NCBI GenBank assembly: GCA_035079385.1
Contig: JAVHKY010000056.1
Location: forward strand, 558,001 to 622,000
DNA length: 64,000 nt
Direction: 5' to 3'
Source of the DNA: Aspidiotus rigidus
Lineage: Eukaryota > Arthropoda > Insecta > Hemiptera > Diaspididae
The position numbers and the translations under genes are program-made. Below the pieces are notes generated by a model. That model had not been told where the DNA came from. It ran no database searches and saw only the letters and a program-made list of their open reading frames with translations. Below, piece after piece: positions 1 to 10,429 of this stretch (position 1 is its first letter; every line of letters begins with the position of its first letter).

Positions 1-1502
1 AAGACTTCTGCAGAACTGTTGGGTGTACGTTGCCGACCATCCTATACGATCTGAAGAAACCAACCACATCGGTTATCGCTATACGAGGTATTTCGGTATT
101 TCAGTTAGTGAATTGTTATAGGTAGGTAACGTATACTCGACGCTCGGGAATTCTTGAGCCGAAGAGAACCCTCCTCTTTTTTTTTCATAACTTTCGGCCT
201 GTTAAGGAATGGCGTGACCTAGATTAATATCTTGGGGGAGGAAGGGGGACTATGGAGTCGAGCTTGGCTTATTCTTTGACATGGAAAGTGTGAGTGGGGT
301 GTGAATGTGAGTGTGAAGTGATCTCTCTCTGATCACTTGTTTGTCTCGGCCCCGGAGTGAACTCTAGGTAGGATTCTTTCTCCACTTCCCTGAGCTAAGT
401 AGTCTCTAACCCCGTGTCTTAGACTTGAGCTAGTCAGGGACCCACTCCTAGCCCGTAGTTAGTTTTCCATCTGACGCTTAGCGATCTTTTGATCTTCTGG
501 CTGTGGAGAACAGATTTCAAAATTGTTTTTTCACATCCTTCTCAAGGCATCGGCAGAGTAACGCGACCACGGGCTAATTATGATTATGTTATTGGATCTA
601 CATGATGACGGTTTGCACGCTGGGGTATGCGGTATCCTGCGCTGTCTCATACCCTTGTATCGTCACAACATTTTAGGTGTTATGTGATATTGACTGATTT
701 GTGATGGAAACTCAAAAGCTATATACACGTATTTCTGGATTTTGGTTTTGAAATCTTCCGATTCTTTTGAGATAGCGTGAGATAGTACCTAAAATTTACT
801 ACAGATTTTCTTGAAAGTAATATGGAGGTGGTTTCAGTCTTCATCGTCACTAAGGTCTCAGAGAATGGTAATAGCACGAGAGCTGCCGCCATGTTAGACG
901 TAATAAACCAGAAATTTAGGTTTACGGTATCGTCAGGCTCACTCGTCATACCGTTATTTTTCGGTAGAGAGACTCTTACACTCGTGATTGCCCTACAACA
1001 TGTATCGAAAGACTGAGGATAGCTCATGGAAGTCGAGTACATCTCACGTTAGCTAGTATTACTCAGGGTGACTCACGGTGACACACTCGGGGTCGGTGTT
1101 TGAGGCTGACAAGTCTAGTCTACTATTTGTACTTCCAACAGTGTGTCTGTCGTTAGGACTACTATTTTGAAAATTAACGACATTACGTAAGTCTGAGTCG
1201 GTTAACCAATTTACAATTTATTATGACCGAGAGAGATCCCGAGGTAAAATTTAGGATAAGTTGCAGAGAAAAAAATATATATAATTCTGAAAAATAAAAT
1301 TGTTGTTTGGAAAATTTGCAAAGACGAATGCTTGCTCAGAAAAACTTGTTCAAATAACGCCAACCTGAAAAAGAAAATTCACAACTTTTTATTTTACTTG
1401 TAGATTTTCCATTCTACTTGTATGTATTTGAACGTTTAAAATAATACATCAGGATTGTATTGACACATTTGGTACAAGTTTAACTGTAAAAAAGCTCAAC
1501 CG
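1..1502. other. No recognised gene; AT-rich flank
   Basis: I see no protein family, RNA gene or mobile-element terminus here. The short open frames on either strand (for example around 719-1042) overlap each other antisense and match nothing I know. The stretch around 120-480 is somewhat less AT-rich than the rest. Confidence 0.4.
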
Positions 1503-1871
1503 CAGGGTTTGGGAACGATTCAATTTCAATCATTCGTTCGGTAAAATTTAGGTAAAAATCCCGTTCCGTCCTCGCTTATTGATATTTCAAAGTAAGTATC
1601 ACGAATCACGACTCACAAATACCATTATCTATTAGGTATCTAATAAGAATCAAGAAATAGAAATCTAACATTTACATATTTGCAAACAAGAAATAATTAA
1701 TAATGGGTAAGAAAAAAGAAAAAACAAATTGAAATTTGGAACCTTGGAAGTTACTCAAATTGATACAAAAAATGAAAAAGTTTAACAATGAAAAATTAAT
1801 TCTTTTTCTTTATAAGTTCTTCGACTTGTACATTCGTTTTCGCCGATTCACAATTCACAAATTCAAATCAA

Positions 1872-2005
1872 ATATGTGACCGTCGATGAGAAAAGGGAAC
1901 TCATTGCCCACTGGCAAGAACACCCTTTCTCTACGCAACAAACCCAACGACGGGTTCTCTCGGCGATGGGCAATGAGTTCCCTTTTCTCATCGACGGTCA
2001 CATAT
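1872..2005. repeat. Perfect palindrome, 39-bp arms
   Basis: Positions 1872-1910 and 1967-2005 are exact reverse complements, separated by a 56-bp loop. The loop holds a small GGGTT-type hairpin near 1941-1956. The plus strand is open through arms and loop for over 40 codons, which could be chance or a captured coding scrap. It lies inside the hAT-like element. Confidence 0.85.
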
Positions 2006-2139
2006 TAATTAATCAATAATAACTAATAAGTAATACCGGTGCCGCCGGTAACATTTGGAAATATCCAATTGTCCAGGAGAAAAGTATCACTATCACAAAT
2101 ATCAGTATCTCAAACAAGACAGTCGTTCCTTCTATTTCA

Positions 2140-2240
2140 CATGGTTCTGAATGTTCGGCTCCAGCTCCGACCTTTTCCGGAGCCTGACTCCGGAGCCGGA
2201 GCTGAAAAGTGGCCGACTCCCCAACTCCGGTTTCTTCATT
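2140..2240. repeat. CCGGAGC-type repeat cluster
   Basis: A GC-rich run of CTCCGG/CCGGAG words in both orientations, unlike the surrounding AT-rich DNA. Dense short palindromic words of this kind are common next to hAT termini, so this may be one end of a second, nested element; no partner end was found. Confidence 0.4.
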
Positions 2241-2288
2241 AGTGTTATGTCGATGTTTAGAACATCGTGATAGGAAATTTACATGACA

Positions 2289-2380
2289 ATCCGTACAAAA
2301 ATTCGTATTTCAGTGAGAATCCGTACAAAAAATGAAAAAAATCCGTATTTTAGTGAGAATCCCTACAAAAATCCGTACCT
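2289..2380. repeat. Short tandem repeat with GTGAGAATCC core
   Basis: Two and a half imperfect copies of a 30-40 bp unit containing CCGTACAAAAA, CCGTATTT and AGTGAGAATCC. No coding content. Confidence 0.5.
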
Positions 2381-2721
2381 ACATGTACGTACATCTGGCA
2401 ACATTTTACTGATCCATTCATTTGCGATTGATTCTGAATCATTCTCTGCAGTCTGCAGAAAACCAGAGATAAAAATGAAATAATCTCATTCATTCGCTCT
2501 TTGAATTTTTCCTCACTAGAGCAATCATTCGTTCGCTCTTTCTTCTTTTCTTTCCTTCGGATTTTTCAAATTGATTCATTCGCTCTTCATTCGCTCTCAT
2601 ACTCTTTTCAAAATTCCTAGCCGAATGATTCGATCTTATTTGTTCCCACCTCGTAGAGCGAATCAAAAATCGAAAAAATCCCGTTTTGTTCCATTCCGAT
2701 CCGATTTGTTCCCAAACCCTG

Positions 2722-3240
2722 AGCGTAGTAGCGTAAGCATCATACCGACTTTTCATTAATTTGCTCTAAAATTATTTACACACGCTCCCCACATCTAAAA
2801 TTCATTGTTTTTCAGCTATGAGCTGACTGATTCAAGAATTTTTTTCGTTACATTTTTTTGATCAGATTCATCATTTTTGATAGTATTAAGCTGATTTATT
2901 AAGCTGTAATGAGAAGTTATCCGGTCAAAAATTTTCTAAATCCTAGCGAATCTTGCTATTAACTGTTCGTGCACGAATAATAATTGATCACAATAAAAAT
3001 CAGAAAGAATTGATTTAGGTATTGAGTTCTACGGCGAAAGTATTCTGTCAAGCAATCTGGCAAGTAACTACCTATAACAGAAATCGTTTATTCCTTATCT
3101 GCTTCGTTCCATATAATCTCGATTATCAAAATACAAAAAACATAGGAAAATAACCAATTATGATTGAAAATTTTAATAATATAGAATGGTAGCACTTGAA
3201 AATGATCAGGCATTTTGTCTGGCAACAGAAAATCTATCTA
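2722..3240. other. Nothing recognised
   Basis: AT-rich DNA with no open frame of note, no terminus and no clear repeat. Confidence 0.4.
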
Positions 3241-3480
3241 TCTATCTTCTATCTTCTATCTAATATACTAAAAAGCTAAATGACCCTTTGCCTCTCATTC
3301 CTGATTTGCCCGATACAATTTAGCTAAAAAATAGCTAACGCGTGTATTCTATTACTATATAATTATATGAATTGCCTAGCAAATTATAAGAAAAAATATT
3401 CGTGAAATTCTAATGACGTCACAGCGACTGAAGGTTAACAGGCAAAATAGAAAATAGAAAATTAATTATTGGTTATTTAA
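3241..3480. repeat. Helitron-like terminal module, copy 1
   Basis: After a (CTAT)n/CTATCTT run comes TCTATCTAATATACTAAAAA, which resembles a Helitron 5' end. It is followed by the module TTTAGCTAAAAAATAGCTAA and ATGAATTGCCTAGCAAATTA, which recurs near 4940, 6815, 7050, 10190, 10260, 11710 and 14840. It does not encode a recognisable protein. Confidence 0.45.
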
Positions 3481-3594
3481 GTGCAACGATTCATTATCAC
3501 AAACGTGCGTGTAAAAGTTCTCCATTTTCCTGTTATCGCATCCGACGTCAATTATCATACTGTGACAAGATTATAATTATTTATCGTTAAAGTT

Positions 3595-3990
3595 CTATTC
3601 TACTTGATAGTTCTGGAGTTATTGACACTACCAGAATACCTTGACACACTGATTCTCAAATAAATTTTGAATAAAAAGAAGAAAAGTGATCAACGGAGTA
3701 CCTATCCAAAGGGTACTGGATTTATTTTACACGTTCTTGACACACTGATCCTCAAATAAATTTTGAACGTCAATTACCATTATTGGAAGAGTATAATATA
3801 ACCATGAAAAAGTAGGAGCATACTTATTTGAAGTTCAATTCTACTTGATAGTTCTCGAGTTAATTGATAGTTTTTTTTTTTTTTTTTTTCTTTATCAAGG
3901 TATACACTACTTGAATACACGTTCTTGACACACTGATCCTCAAATAAATTTCGAATAAAAATAAGAAAAGTGATCAACGGAGCATACAAA
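3595..3990. repeat. Local duplications with TTGACACACTGAT core
   Basis: Three partly overlapping copies share CTTGACACACTGATYCTCAA and, in two of them, AGAAAAGTGATCAACGGAG. Copies lie near 3640-3705, 3733-3770 and 3925-3985. A run of about 22 T follows 3868. These lead directly into the large repeat copy A. Confidence 0.6.
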
Positions 3991-6720
3991 GGGTATTGGA
4001 GAATAAGAATAACTGGAGTGGAGTGAGAAACAAACGAAAAGAACGTGAGGATAGGGAAGATGATTGGAAGAAGAGGTAGCAATCGAGTCAGATGGTGGTA
4101 CTCAAATTTTAAGGCAGGAGAAAGAAAATGGATATGTATAAGTTGGAGTAATTGAGTACCATAGGTAGTTGCGGGAGTTGGAAACCGTTTTGGGAATGAT
4201 TACACGGGACAGAGGATGAGACTGAGATTATATTGTGGGAAGTACATTGATTTTGGAGAGTAGGACAGGAAAAAAGATGATAAATCGTCAGATTATCTGC
4301 ATAATAAGATTTATATGAAGGTAGAGCATGGAAACCCAGGAGGAGATGAGAATATTCAAGTTGAGAGTGACCAATTCTATATCGAGTGAAAATAATTTCT
4401 TTATGGTGGGAATTTCTGTTCGATGAAGACTGAGGATAGGTTAACTTTTAATGATTCAAGTTTGTTGCAGGGTTGTTTTTTTATGTGAGTGATACAAGAA
4501 TTAAGCTAGGATTAAGAAATAATGAAAGTTTTTATGGTCGTAAGTACGTAGTTACAAGGTGAGGTCCTTAATTTTGGGTGAAAGGATGTAGTTTTTAGGC
4601 GCGCAATCAGTTTGATCATATTGAGGGCAACCGATGTGAACTGAGAATCAAATAAAAAATACGTTTTGTACAGATGAGCGTAGAAAAGTTTGAGCTTAAA
4701 CCTAATCAGAATTCCAACTATAGACACATCATGTGAGAAATTGAGAGGTATGTATTCAGGAAAAGTAGGGGTACGATTCTAAGAAAAGGGCACAACGAAA
4801 GTTGAAAAAGAATATTACCATAAATAATATCAACAAGTATAAAGAGTTTCGGAAAACCCTGAAGAATGGAATAAAAGTAGCGCATAAAACATACCTCAGT
4901 TCCCTTGAGGAAGGCTTCAGACGAAATCCATCACATACCTAATTTACCCGATACAATTAAGCTAAAAAATAGCTAAAGCCTAATATTATAACGGTAACGA
5001 CCTTCTCTTTGCACTTCATACCTCATTTTATCCGATACAATTTAGCACTTTGCAAATTGAAGGATAATTAATTTGGCAAAAAGTTCTAATGACGTCAAAA
5101 TGTCCACATAATGATGGAAAGTATCTAATGAAGGAGAGCTAATAGGCAAAATAGAAAATAGTAGTCACCAAAATATGATGATCCCTTATCAATATCAACT
5201 TTTTGAATCAAAAATCACTTCCATTGTAAGAAGTAGAAGAAGAAAAGCAACTGAAATATTTGGAAAATGGAACTGACTAACACAGGTAGTTGCAATAGTT
5301 GGAATCTGTGTTGGAAATGATTACACAGGTCAGAGGATAATTGAGAAAATACTTTGTAGGAAGTATGTTGATTTTGAAGAGTAGAACAAGAAAAAAGGTG
5401 ATAGATTCTCAGATTATCTGTATATAAGATAGTAAGGATTGTAATGAAGCTTCCAATCAGATTTCTAGGATTCAACCAAAAGAAGTTCAATTGAAGGCTG
5501 TAATAGAAAACAATCACATGTTTAATAAAGTTGAATAGGGAATTCCCACATCCTCTTCTACGGGACGGATTGGTTTTGATATTGAGAATTGAATTCAAAC
5601 TTGGAGGGGTTCCAAAAAGAGGAATTAGATTTGATAAAATGTCGAAAATTAAGCCAACTATAGCAGGAGGGACTCGGAAAAATTGAGACATTTGAGCTCT
5701 ATTATGATAGATAAGGGATAGGAAAAATTTTCAATATCAAAGGAGTCAGATTTGAAAAGATTTTTAATATTGGGAATTGAGCTATGTATGACAGGAGAGG
5801 AACTTGGAAAAAATTGAACATCAGAGGAGTTGAAATTGAAAACGCATTTTGTACATCGACCTATGCAATTATATAAGTTGATAACTTTAAAAACTTTCAA
5901 CTTCTAAGCTATATTTTTTAAGAGAGGAACATGGAAGAATTTCAACTTTCAAGATATATATGACAGGAAAACGACTTGGAAAAATATCAACCATCGTTCT
6001 AGGTAAATGATGGCGAGACACCAAAATTTTCAAAAATCCCTCCCCCTATGGAATAGGTTTCCTATTGAACCTCGATTTAGGTTAGGTAGTTGACATCATA
6101 AAAAACTGGAGATGCTCTTAACATCATCAGGATTTAACAGAAGAATCCCTAGAGAATAGTGATTTACAAAAATCAGGACTCGATGTCAAGAATAACTGTT
6201 AGTTGGAGGTGGGTGGACTTGAAGGAATAAATTGAGGGCCTTGAGAAATTTTTTTCTAATTAAGGTAAATGAAGGAAGGGATTTTCATAGTCTCAACTAA
6301 ATCAACTCGAAAATAGGAGGAGTTACATTATTTGCATGTAAAAAAGTGAGGTCAAAGAATTAATAATCATCGCTGAAAATTGGAACGACTGTAGTAACAA
6401 ATTATACTGTCAACATATAATACACACAAGATTTAAAAAAAAATCTTATGTAGAAAAAAAGTGAAAGAGAAAAAGGGAAATGAATGAACTAATCTTAGAA
6501 TCGAAACGTTTTTTTTCCATTAATTTGTAGATTAGAGGATGACACGTAGAATCAATTATCACCATATGGATAATTGGAGGAGATGGATGCAGAGGACTGA
6601 AAAAGAAGAATAGGAAGAGAGGGAAAACTGGAAGAGTGTGATACTGAGGCAGAGAACAATTTGGAAGACTCAGGAAACGATAAAGAAAGAAAGAAAAAAA
6701 AAAAGGTTGTATGGAAGAAT
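3990..6720. repeat. Large dispersed repeat, copy A
   Basis: Segments 3990-4780 and 4925-6330, plus a tail at about 6540-6715, are nearly identical by eye to 10620-11400, 11700-13105 and 13168-13330, in the same order and direction. The joining stretch (4780-4920 against 11400-11700) differs. Minus-strand open frames are present (for example 5215-5691) but are broken differently in the two copies, and I do not recognise them. The modules shared with the Helitron repeats suggest this is the interior of a non-autonomous Helitron-type family, which is inference. Confidence 0.7.
5640..5995. repeat. Degenerate 45-bp repeat block in copy A
   Basis: Several decayed copies of a unit of the form TATATGACAGGAG, GAACTTGGAAAAA, TTCAAC. 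The same block recurs in copy B at about 12430-12765. The unit is recognisably the one repeated cleanly at 45111-45335 and found again near 56040-56410. Confidence 0.55.
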
Positions 6721-6767
6721 CCTGTTTATATAGCGCTCTCGAATAAGATAAAAATGAAAAAACAAAA

Positions 6768-6800
6768 AACTAGGACTTGCTAGTCTTCTATATTAATAAA
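6768..6800 (+). other. Candidate Helitron end-to-end junction
   Basis: GGACTTGCTAG runs directly into TCTTCTATATTAATAAAAAC. CTAGT matches the Helitron 3' consensus CTRRT, and the TC start followed by an AT-rich run matches a 5' end. A similar CTTGCTAGT ends a GC-rich palindrome at 14775. The usual 3' hairpin is not clear here. Confidence 0.4.
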
Positions 6801-7250
6801 AACGGCTTCAGGGATTCAATACCCTTTAGCCAAAAAACAAAAAATTGCTAAAATCGAATATTATACGTGCAAATTCTATCAGTAGGTAATAGTAAAATGA
6901 ATTGCCTAGCAAATTATAAGAAAAACAAGAAAGGATTTGATCCTACATCGATTACCTCGCCTCTCTTAACGACCGCACCTCAAGCTGGGTGTCCACATTC
7001 TCGACAAAAAGTAGCTAAATTTTTTGAGCTACTAAAAACGGCTTCAGGGATTCAATACCTTTAGCCAAAAAAAAAAAAAAATGCTAAAATCGAATATTAT
7101 ATACGTGCATCTATTAGTAAGAGTAAAATGAATTGCTTAGCGAATTCGAAGAAAATCAAGAAATTATTTGATCCTACATCGATTACCTCGCCTCTCTTAA
7201 CAACCGCACCTCAGGCTATAGGTGTCACATTCTCGATACCCGTAAATAAA
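6797..7250 (+). repeat. Two tandem copies of the Helitron-type module
   Basis: A unit of about 235 bp starting GGCTTCAGGGATTCAATACC occurs at about 6803 and again at about 7038. Each copy includes ATGAATTGCYTAGC and the segment ATCCTACATCGATTACCTCG. The short plus-strand ORFs here (6867-7064; start of 7128-7445) are frames through this module. The second copy runs straight into the OTU-like coding remnant. Confidence 0.65.
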
Positions 7251-7845
7251 TTCTATGAAACACTACCCGATTGTACACAGCACTCCGTTGCCTTTTTTAT
7301 TCCCTATCGTATTTACTTTTTGATAGATCATGCTTCTACTCTCCAAATGGATTGTTGCCATTACATAGGTGATAACAGTGGTTATTTTTCTTTGTTTGTT
7401 GAATCTGAATCTCTCTCAATTGAAGATTACGTTAATAATCTATAAAGTCCAACATGTTACGCTGATCACATAGAAATATTTTGTATTTTGTATTTATATT
7501 CAGTCAATATTTGGGTATACAAGTGAGAATCAAATTTGATCTCTGGAATAAAAATTCGTGCTAAAATTACCTCTTCTAGGTCAAATTCAAATAGTGTTCC
7601 TTTAAAGTTATTATACTTGAATAATAATCATTATGAACCACTAATTGAAAGTTTGGAGGAAACAAATACAGAAAATATTTTAAAACGTAATTCTTTTAAT
7701 AAAAAACAAAGTGATAATCTTCTCGGTCGATTATCTTACTCAGAAGGAAACATTAAAGAACATAGTTTGAGAGAAATGAATTGCAAGTGTGCGTTTTGTG
7801 GAGCTTTATATTTTAAAAGCGAAGGAATAAAATCTGCTCCTTTTA
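7215..7845 (+). pseudogene. Helitron protein N-terminal part with OTU-like domain
   Basis: Read across several frameshifts and stops, this encodes an OTU-like stretch: YIGDNSGYFSLF, then YADHIEIF, then NNNHYEPLIE, which fits the late His of OTU cysteine proteases. The OTU catalytic-Cys motif is not clear. About 40 codons later comes REMNCKCAFCGALYFKSE, the Cys-rich signature that precedes the Rep region in animal Helitron proteins. The frame at 7536-7919 covers this last part. A mariner remnant interrupts it at 7846, and homology resumes near 8740. The protein would act in rolling-circle transposition; the OTU role in Helitrons is unknown. Clearly non-functional here. Confidence 0.65.
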
Positions 7846-8655
7846 CGAGGGGCGTTCCAAAAGTAATTTTCCTTTTGTCGGTACGCGCGCTACGTTCAAC
7901 CGATCATCATGAAATTTAAAACACAGATTTGTCTTGAGTTTTTTATTTTTCTACATAATTTCCATTAAGATCCGAGCATTTATTATAACGCGACACGAGC
8001 CGTTCAATGCCGGTAGCAAAAAACTCATTTGAACAGTTACAAAAAAAAGTATATCTACCACCTTCTTCACCTCCGCGTCGCTGGTGAAATGCTTACCACC
8101 AAGAAATTTTTTCAATTTGGGGAATAACCAGAAATCACTGGGGGCCAAATCTGGCGAGTATGGTGGATGTCCGAAAATTATCCACCCCAAACAGTCCAAA
8201 AAATCGCGGGTCCGAGCTGCAGTATGCGATCTAGCATTGTCGTGCAATAAGATCACAACCTGCGACTTCAAATGTGGACGTTTTTGTCAGATCGCGTTGT
8301 CGAGCTCTTCCAGAACGTGAATGTAAAAATCAGCATTCACAGTAGTACCTTTTGGAACGTATCTTGTGAGAAGAATACCCTTATTGTCCCAGAAAACAAC
8401 TGCCATAATTTTGCCGACCAAGTTCTGAACCTTGGCTTTTATCGCACCTGCCTCGCCGCGCTCACACCACGTTTTACTTGCTTCTTTGCATTCAGGCGTT
8501 GAATGGTGCACCCAGGTTTCGTCCCCCGTCACTATTCGATCAAGCATACACCATCCTTCACGTTCATACTGCGATGAAAAGGACAACGCAGCACCCACTC
8601 GATTCATTCGGTGATCGGCAGTAAGCAGACGCGGAACCCACTGGCTAGTCTATAT
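7846..8655 (-). pseudogene. Mariner transposase remnant (D,D34D type)
   Basis: The minus strand encodes QWVPRLLTADHRMNRV, then TGDETWVHH (first catalytic Asp), LLHDNARSHTA (second) and HPPYSPDLAPSDFWLF (third), the typical order of a mariner DDD transposase. The frame is shifted between 8287 and 8271 and again near the C-terminus. The N-terminal DNA-binding half is missing beyond about 8655. The 3' terminus is visible at 7846 as CGAGGGGCGTTCCAAAAGT, preceded by TA, the mariner target dinucleotide. It splits the Helitron coding remnant, so it inserted later. A dead, 5'-truncated copy. Confidence 0.85.
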
Positions 8656-8739
8656 TAATCAACTTACGAAACTGAAATATACCTCATGAATAATGCGCCA
8701 AACCGATGTTCTACCGCAGTCTGGCGATTGAAGTCGGAA

Positions 8740-10185
8740 ACAGATTTCAGAAATCAACATACGGCGATCTTCCTCCAACCTTTCACAAATGTTGCAAGGA
8801 TGGAAAATATTTATTTCGATTCATCATTTATGCAAAAAATATGACATTATTTACATTCAAACTGAAAATACCGATTTATATGAATTATGCCAAACTTGAA
8901 GGAACGATGATATTGAGAACTTTCAAGATGAGGATAATTTGTTTGAAACAGCTTTCTCTCGCGGAATTATTCCAACAACTCATCGTATTAAAAGTTTGTT
9001 GTTCAATGAAAATGGAGTTGAAAGTAAAAATTTTAGAACAAATATAAGGAAATTCAACTCAGCCTTAGCTTTTGCTTCTTCTGTAGAAGCTGGATGCGTA
9101 AGTGGTAGAGGTCCTTATAACTTTCGAGTTCAAGGTCTTATATATCATTTGACATCTAATTTAGGCGGCATTTCAAACGATAAAAAATACCTACGCACAA
9201 CTCTATTTTATTGATTCAAGTTTGGCTAATCAGTATAGGAAAAGTGCAAATCAGAATTGTAATCCTAATTTATTAATTGAACTTGATTAAATGTTAAGAA
9301 ATATAAATAGGTATTCCAGAATTTACAAAATTTTATAAGAATTAGAAAAAGAAGAAAATAATTGTTGTAATGGTACAGGAGAAACTTTAAGGAGTTACAC
9401 TGTTTTACTACTTGAAGGTCAACCAAATAATAAAGAAGAGCAGATTCATAGGGGTAGAATGAATTTGCCTACTTGTAATAAAGTTGCCGCTGTTTTTAGT
9501 GATGCTGGAGATGGATGTCCTCCCAGTAATAGAGACATAAAAATACACAGTAAAAATGGTGACCATGTTCAATACCTATAAAAACAGTAAACATACTGAT
9601 CCAATGACTTATCCTATTCTCTACCCACACAGAGAGGGTGGTTGGTTCCGTCAAATGAAAAGTATCAATGGTCATATAATTACTTTATTACATTATTATG
9701 CTTTATTACTCAAGTGTAAAAAGTGATTGTTCTACGTTTTTACACTGTGGAAAATTGACACAACAATTTATAGTGGATGCATACTGTAAAATGGAAGCAG
9801 ATAGATTAAATTGGGTTCGCAGTAATCAAAAGAACTTGCGTGTTGAATATTACAAAGGGTTAAACGATTATATTAGAGATGGATGCGAATCACAAAATTG
9901 TCATGTTGGTAAAACAGTAATCTTACCATCTACTTTTGAAGGAAGTCCAAGAAATATGGCTCAACATTACCCAGATGCCATGAGTTTAATATCAAAATTT
10001 TGGAAAACCTGATTTATTTAGGTATTACCTTTACATGTAATCCAGAGTGGCCAGAAATAAAGAATAATTTAAAATCATTTGAAGAACCCTGTGATCGACC
10101 AGATATTGTAACACGTGTATTTTCTGAAAAATTATCGTCTTTATTAGATGGTTTGACGAAAAAAAAATGTATTAAGAGTAAAATG
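8740..10185 (+). pseudogene. Helitron Rep N-terminal remnant
   Basis: Coding homology continues after the mariner: FHKCCKDGKY (about 8785), then NIRKFNSALAFASS and GRGPYNFRVQGLIYH (9045-9150), both hallmarks of the Helitron helicase-like N-terminal region. Later frames at 9698-10012 and 10000-10185 give GKLTQQFIVDAYCKME, ADRLNWVRSNQKNLRVE, ILPSTFEGSPRNMAQHYPDA and TFTCNPEWPEI. The latter part precedes the Rep catalytic HUH motif in full elements. The sequence stops after LLDGLTKKK, so neither the HUH Tyr residues nor the SF1 helicase are present. There are stops and frameshifts between 9215 and 9700. It ends in the same repeat module that lies upstream at 6800-7250. Confidence 0.85.
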
Positions 10186-10400
10186 AATTACCTAGCAAAT
10201 TCGAAGGAAGGAAAAAATGATTCAATTCTACATCGAGCATCGAATTTATCTATCTGCGTAAAATGAATTGCCTAGCAAAATAAAAGGTAACAACGATTCA
10301 ACCTTACATCGATTACCTCGCCTCTTTCAACAACCTCACCTCAAGTTAGATGTCCAAAGTCTCGATAAAAGGTAGCTAACTTTCTTGGACGTGAGACAAG
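10175..10400 (+). repeat. Helitron-type module, further copies
   Basis: Two copies of AAATGAATTRCCTAGCAAA (near 10190 and 10262), the second followed by ACATCGATTACCTCGCCTCT as in the copies at 6900-7250. They flank the truncated Rep remnant on its 3' side. Confidence 0.6.
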
Positions 10401-10429
10401 AAAAATGAATTTGACAAAAAGTTTTAATG

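Larger units (their letters stand above)
1503..2721. mobile_element. Non-autonomous hAT-like element
   Basis: Both ends carry the same 14-bp terminal inverted repeat, CAGGGTTTGGGAAC, reading inward from 1503 and, on the minus strand, from 2721. CAGGG is the usual start of hAT termini. The subterminal DNA is full of short repeats of the type CATTCGCTCT and its variants (about 2425-2640 and 1540), as expected for hAT transposase binding. There is no transposase ORF inside. The 8 bp flanking each end (CTCAACCG and AGCGTAGT) do not match, so either the target duplication has decayed or the ends belong to different copies. The interior holds a perfect palindrome and two other repeat clusters, which look like nested insertions. 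Confidence 0.6.

Noticed and set aside
5215..5691. 158-codon minus-strand ORF in repeat copy A
   Set aside because: Rich in Phe/Leu/Ile, broken in copy B by small indels and without any known motif; most likely chance openness in AT-rich repeat DNA.
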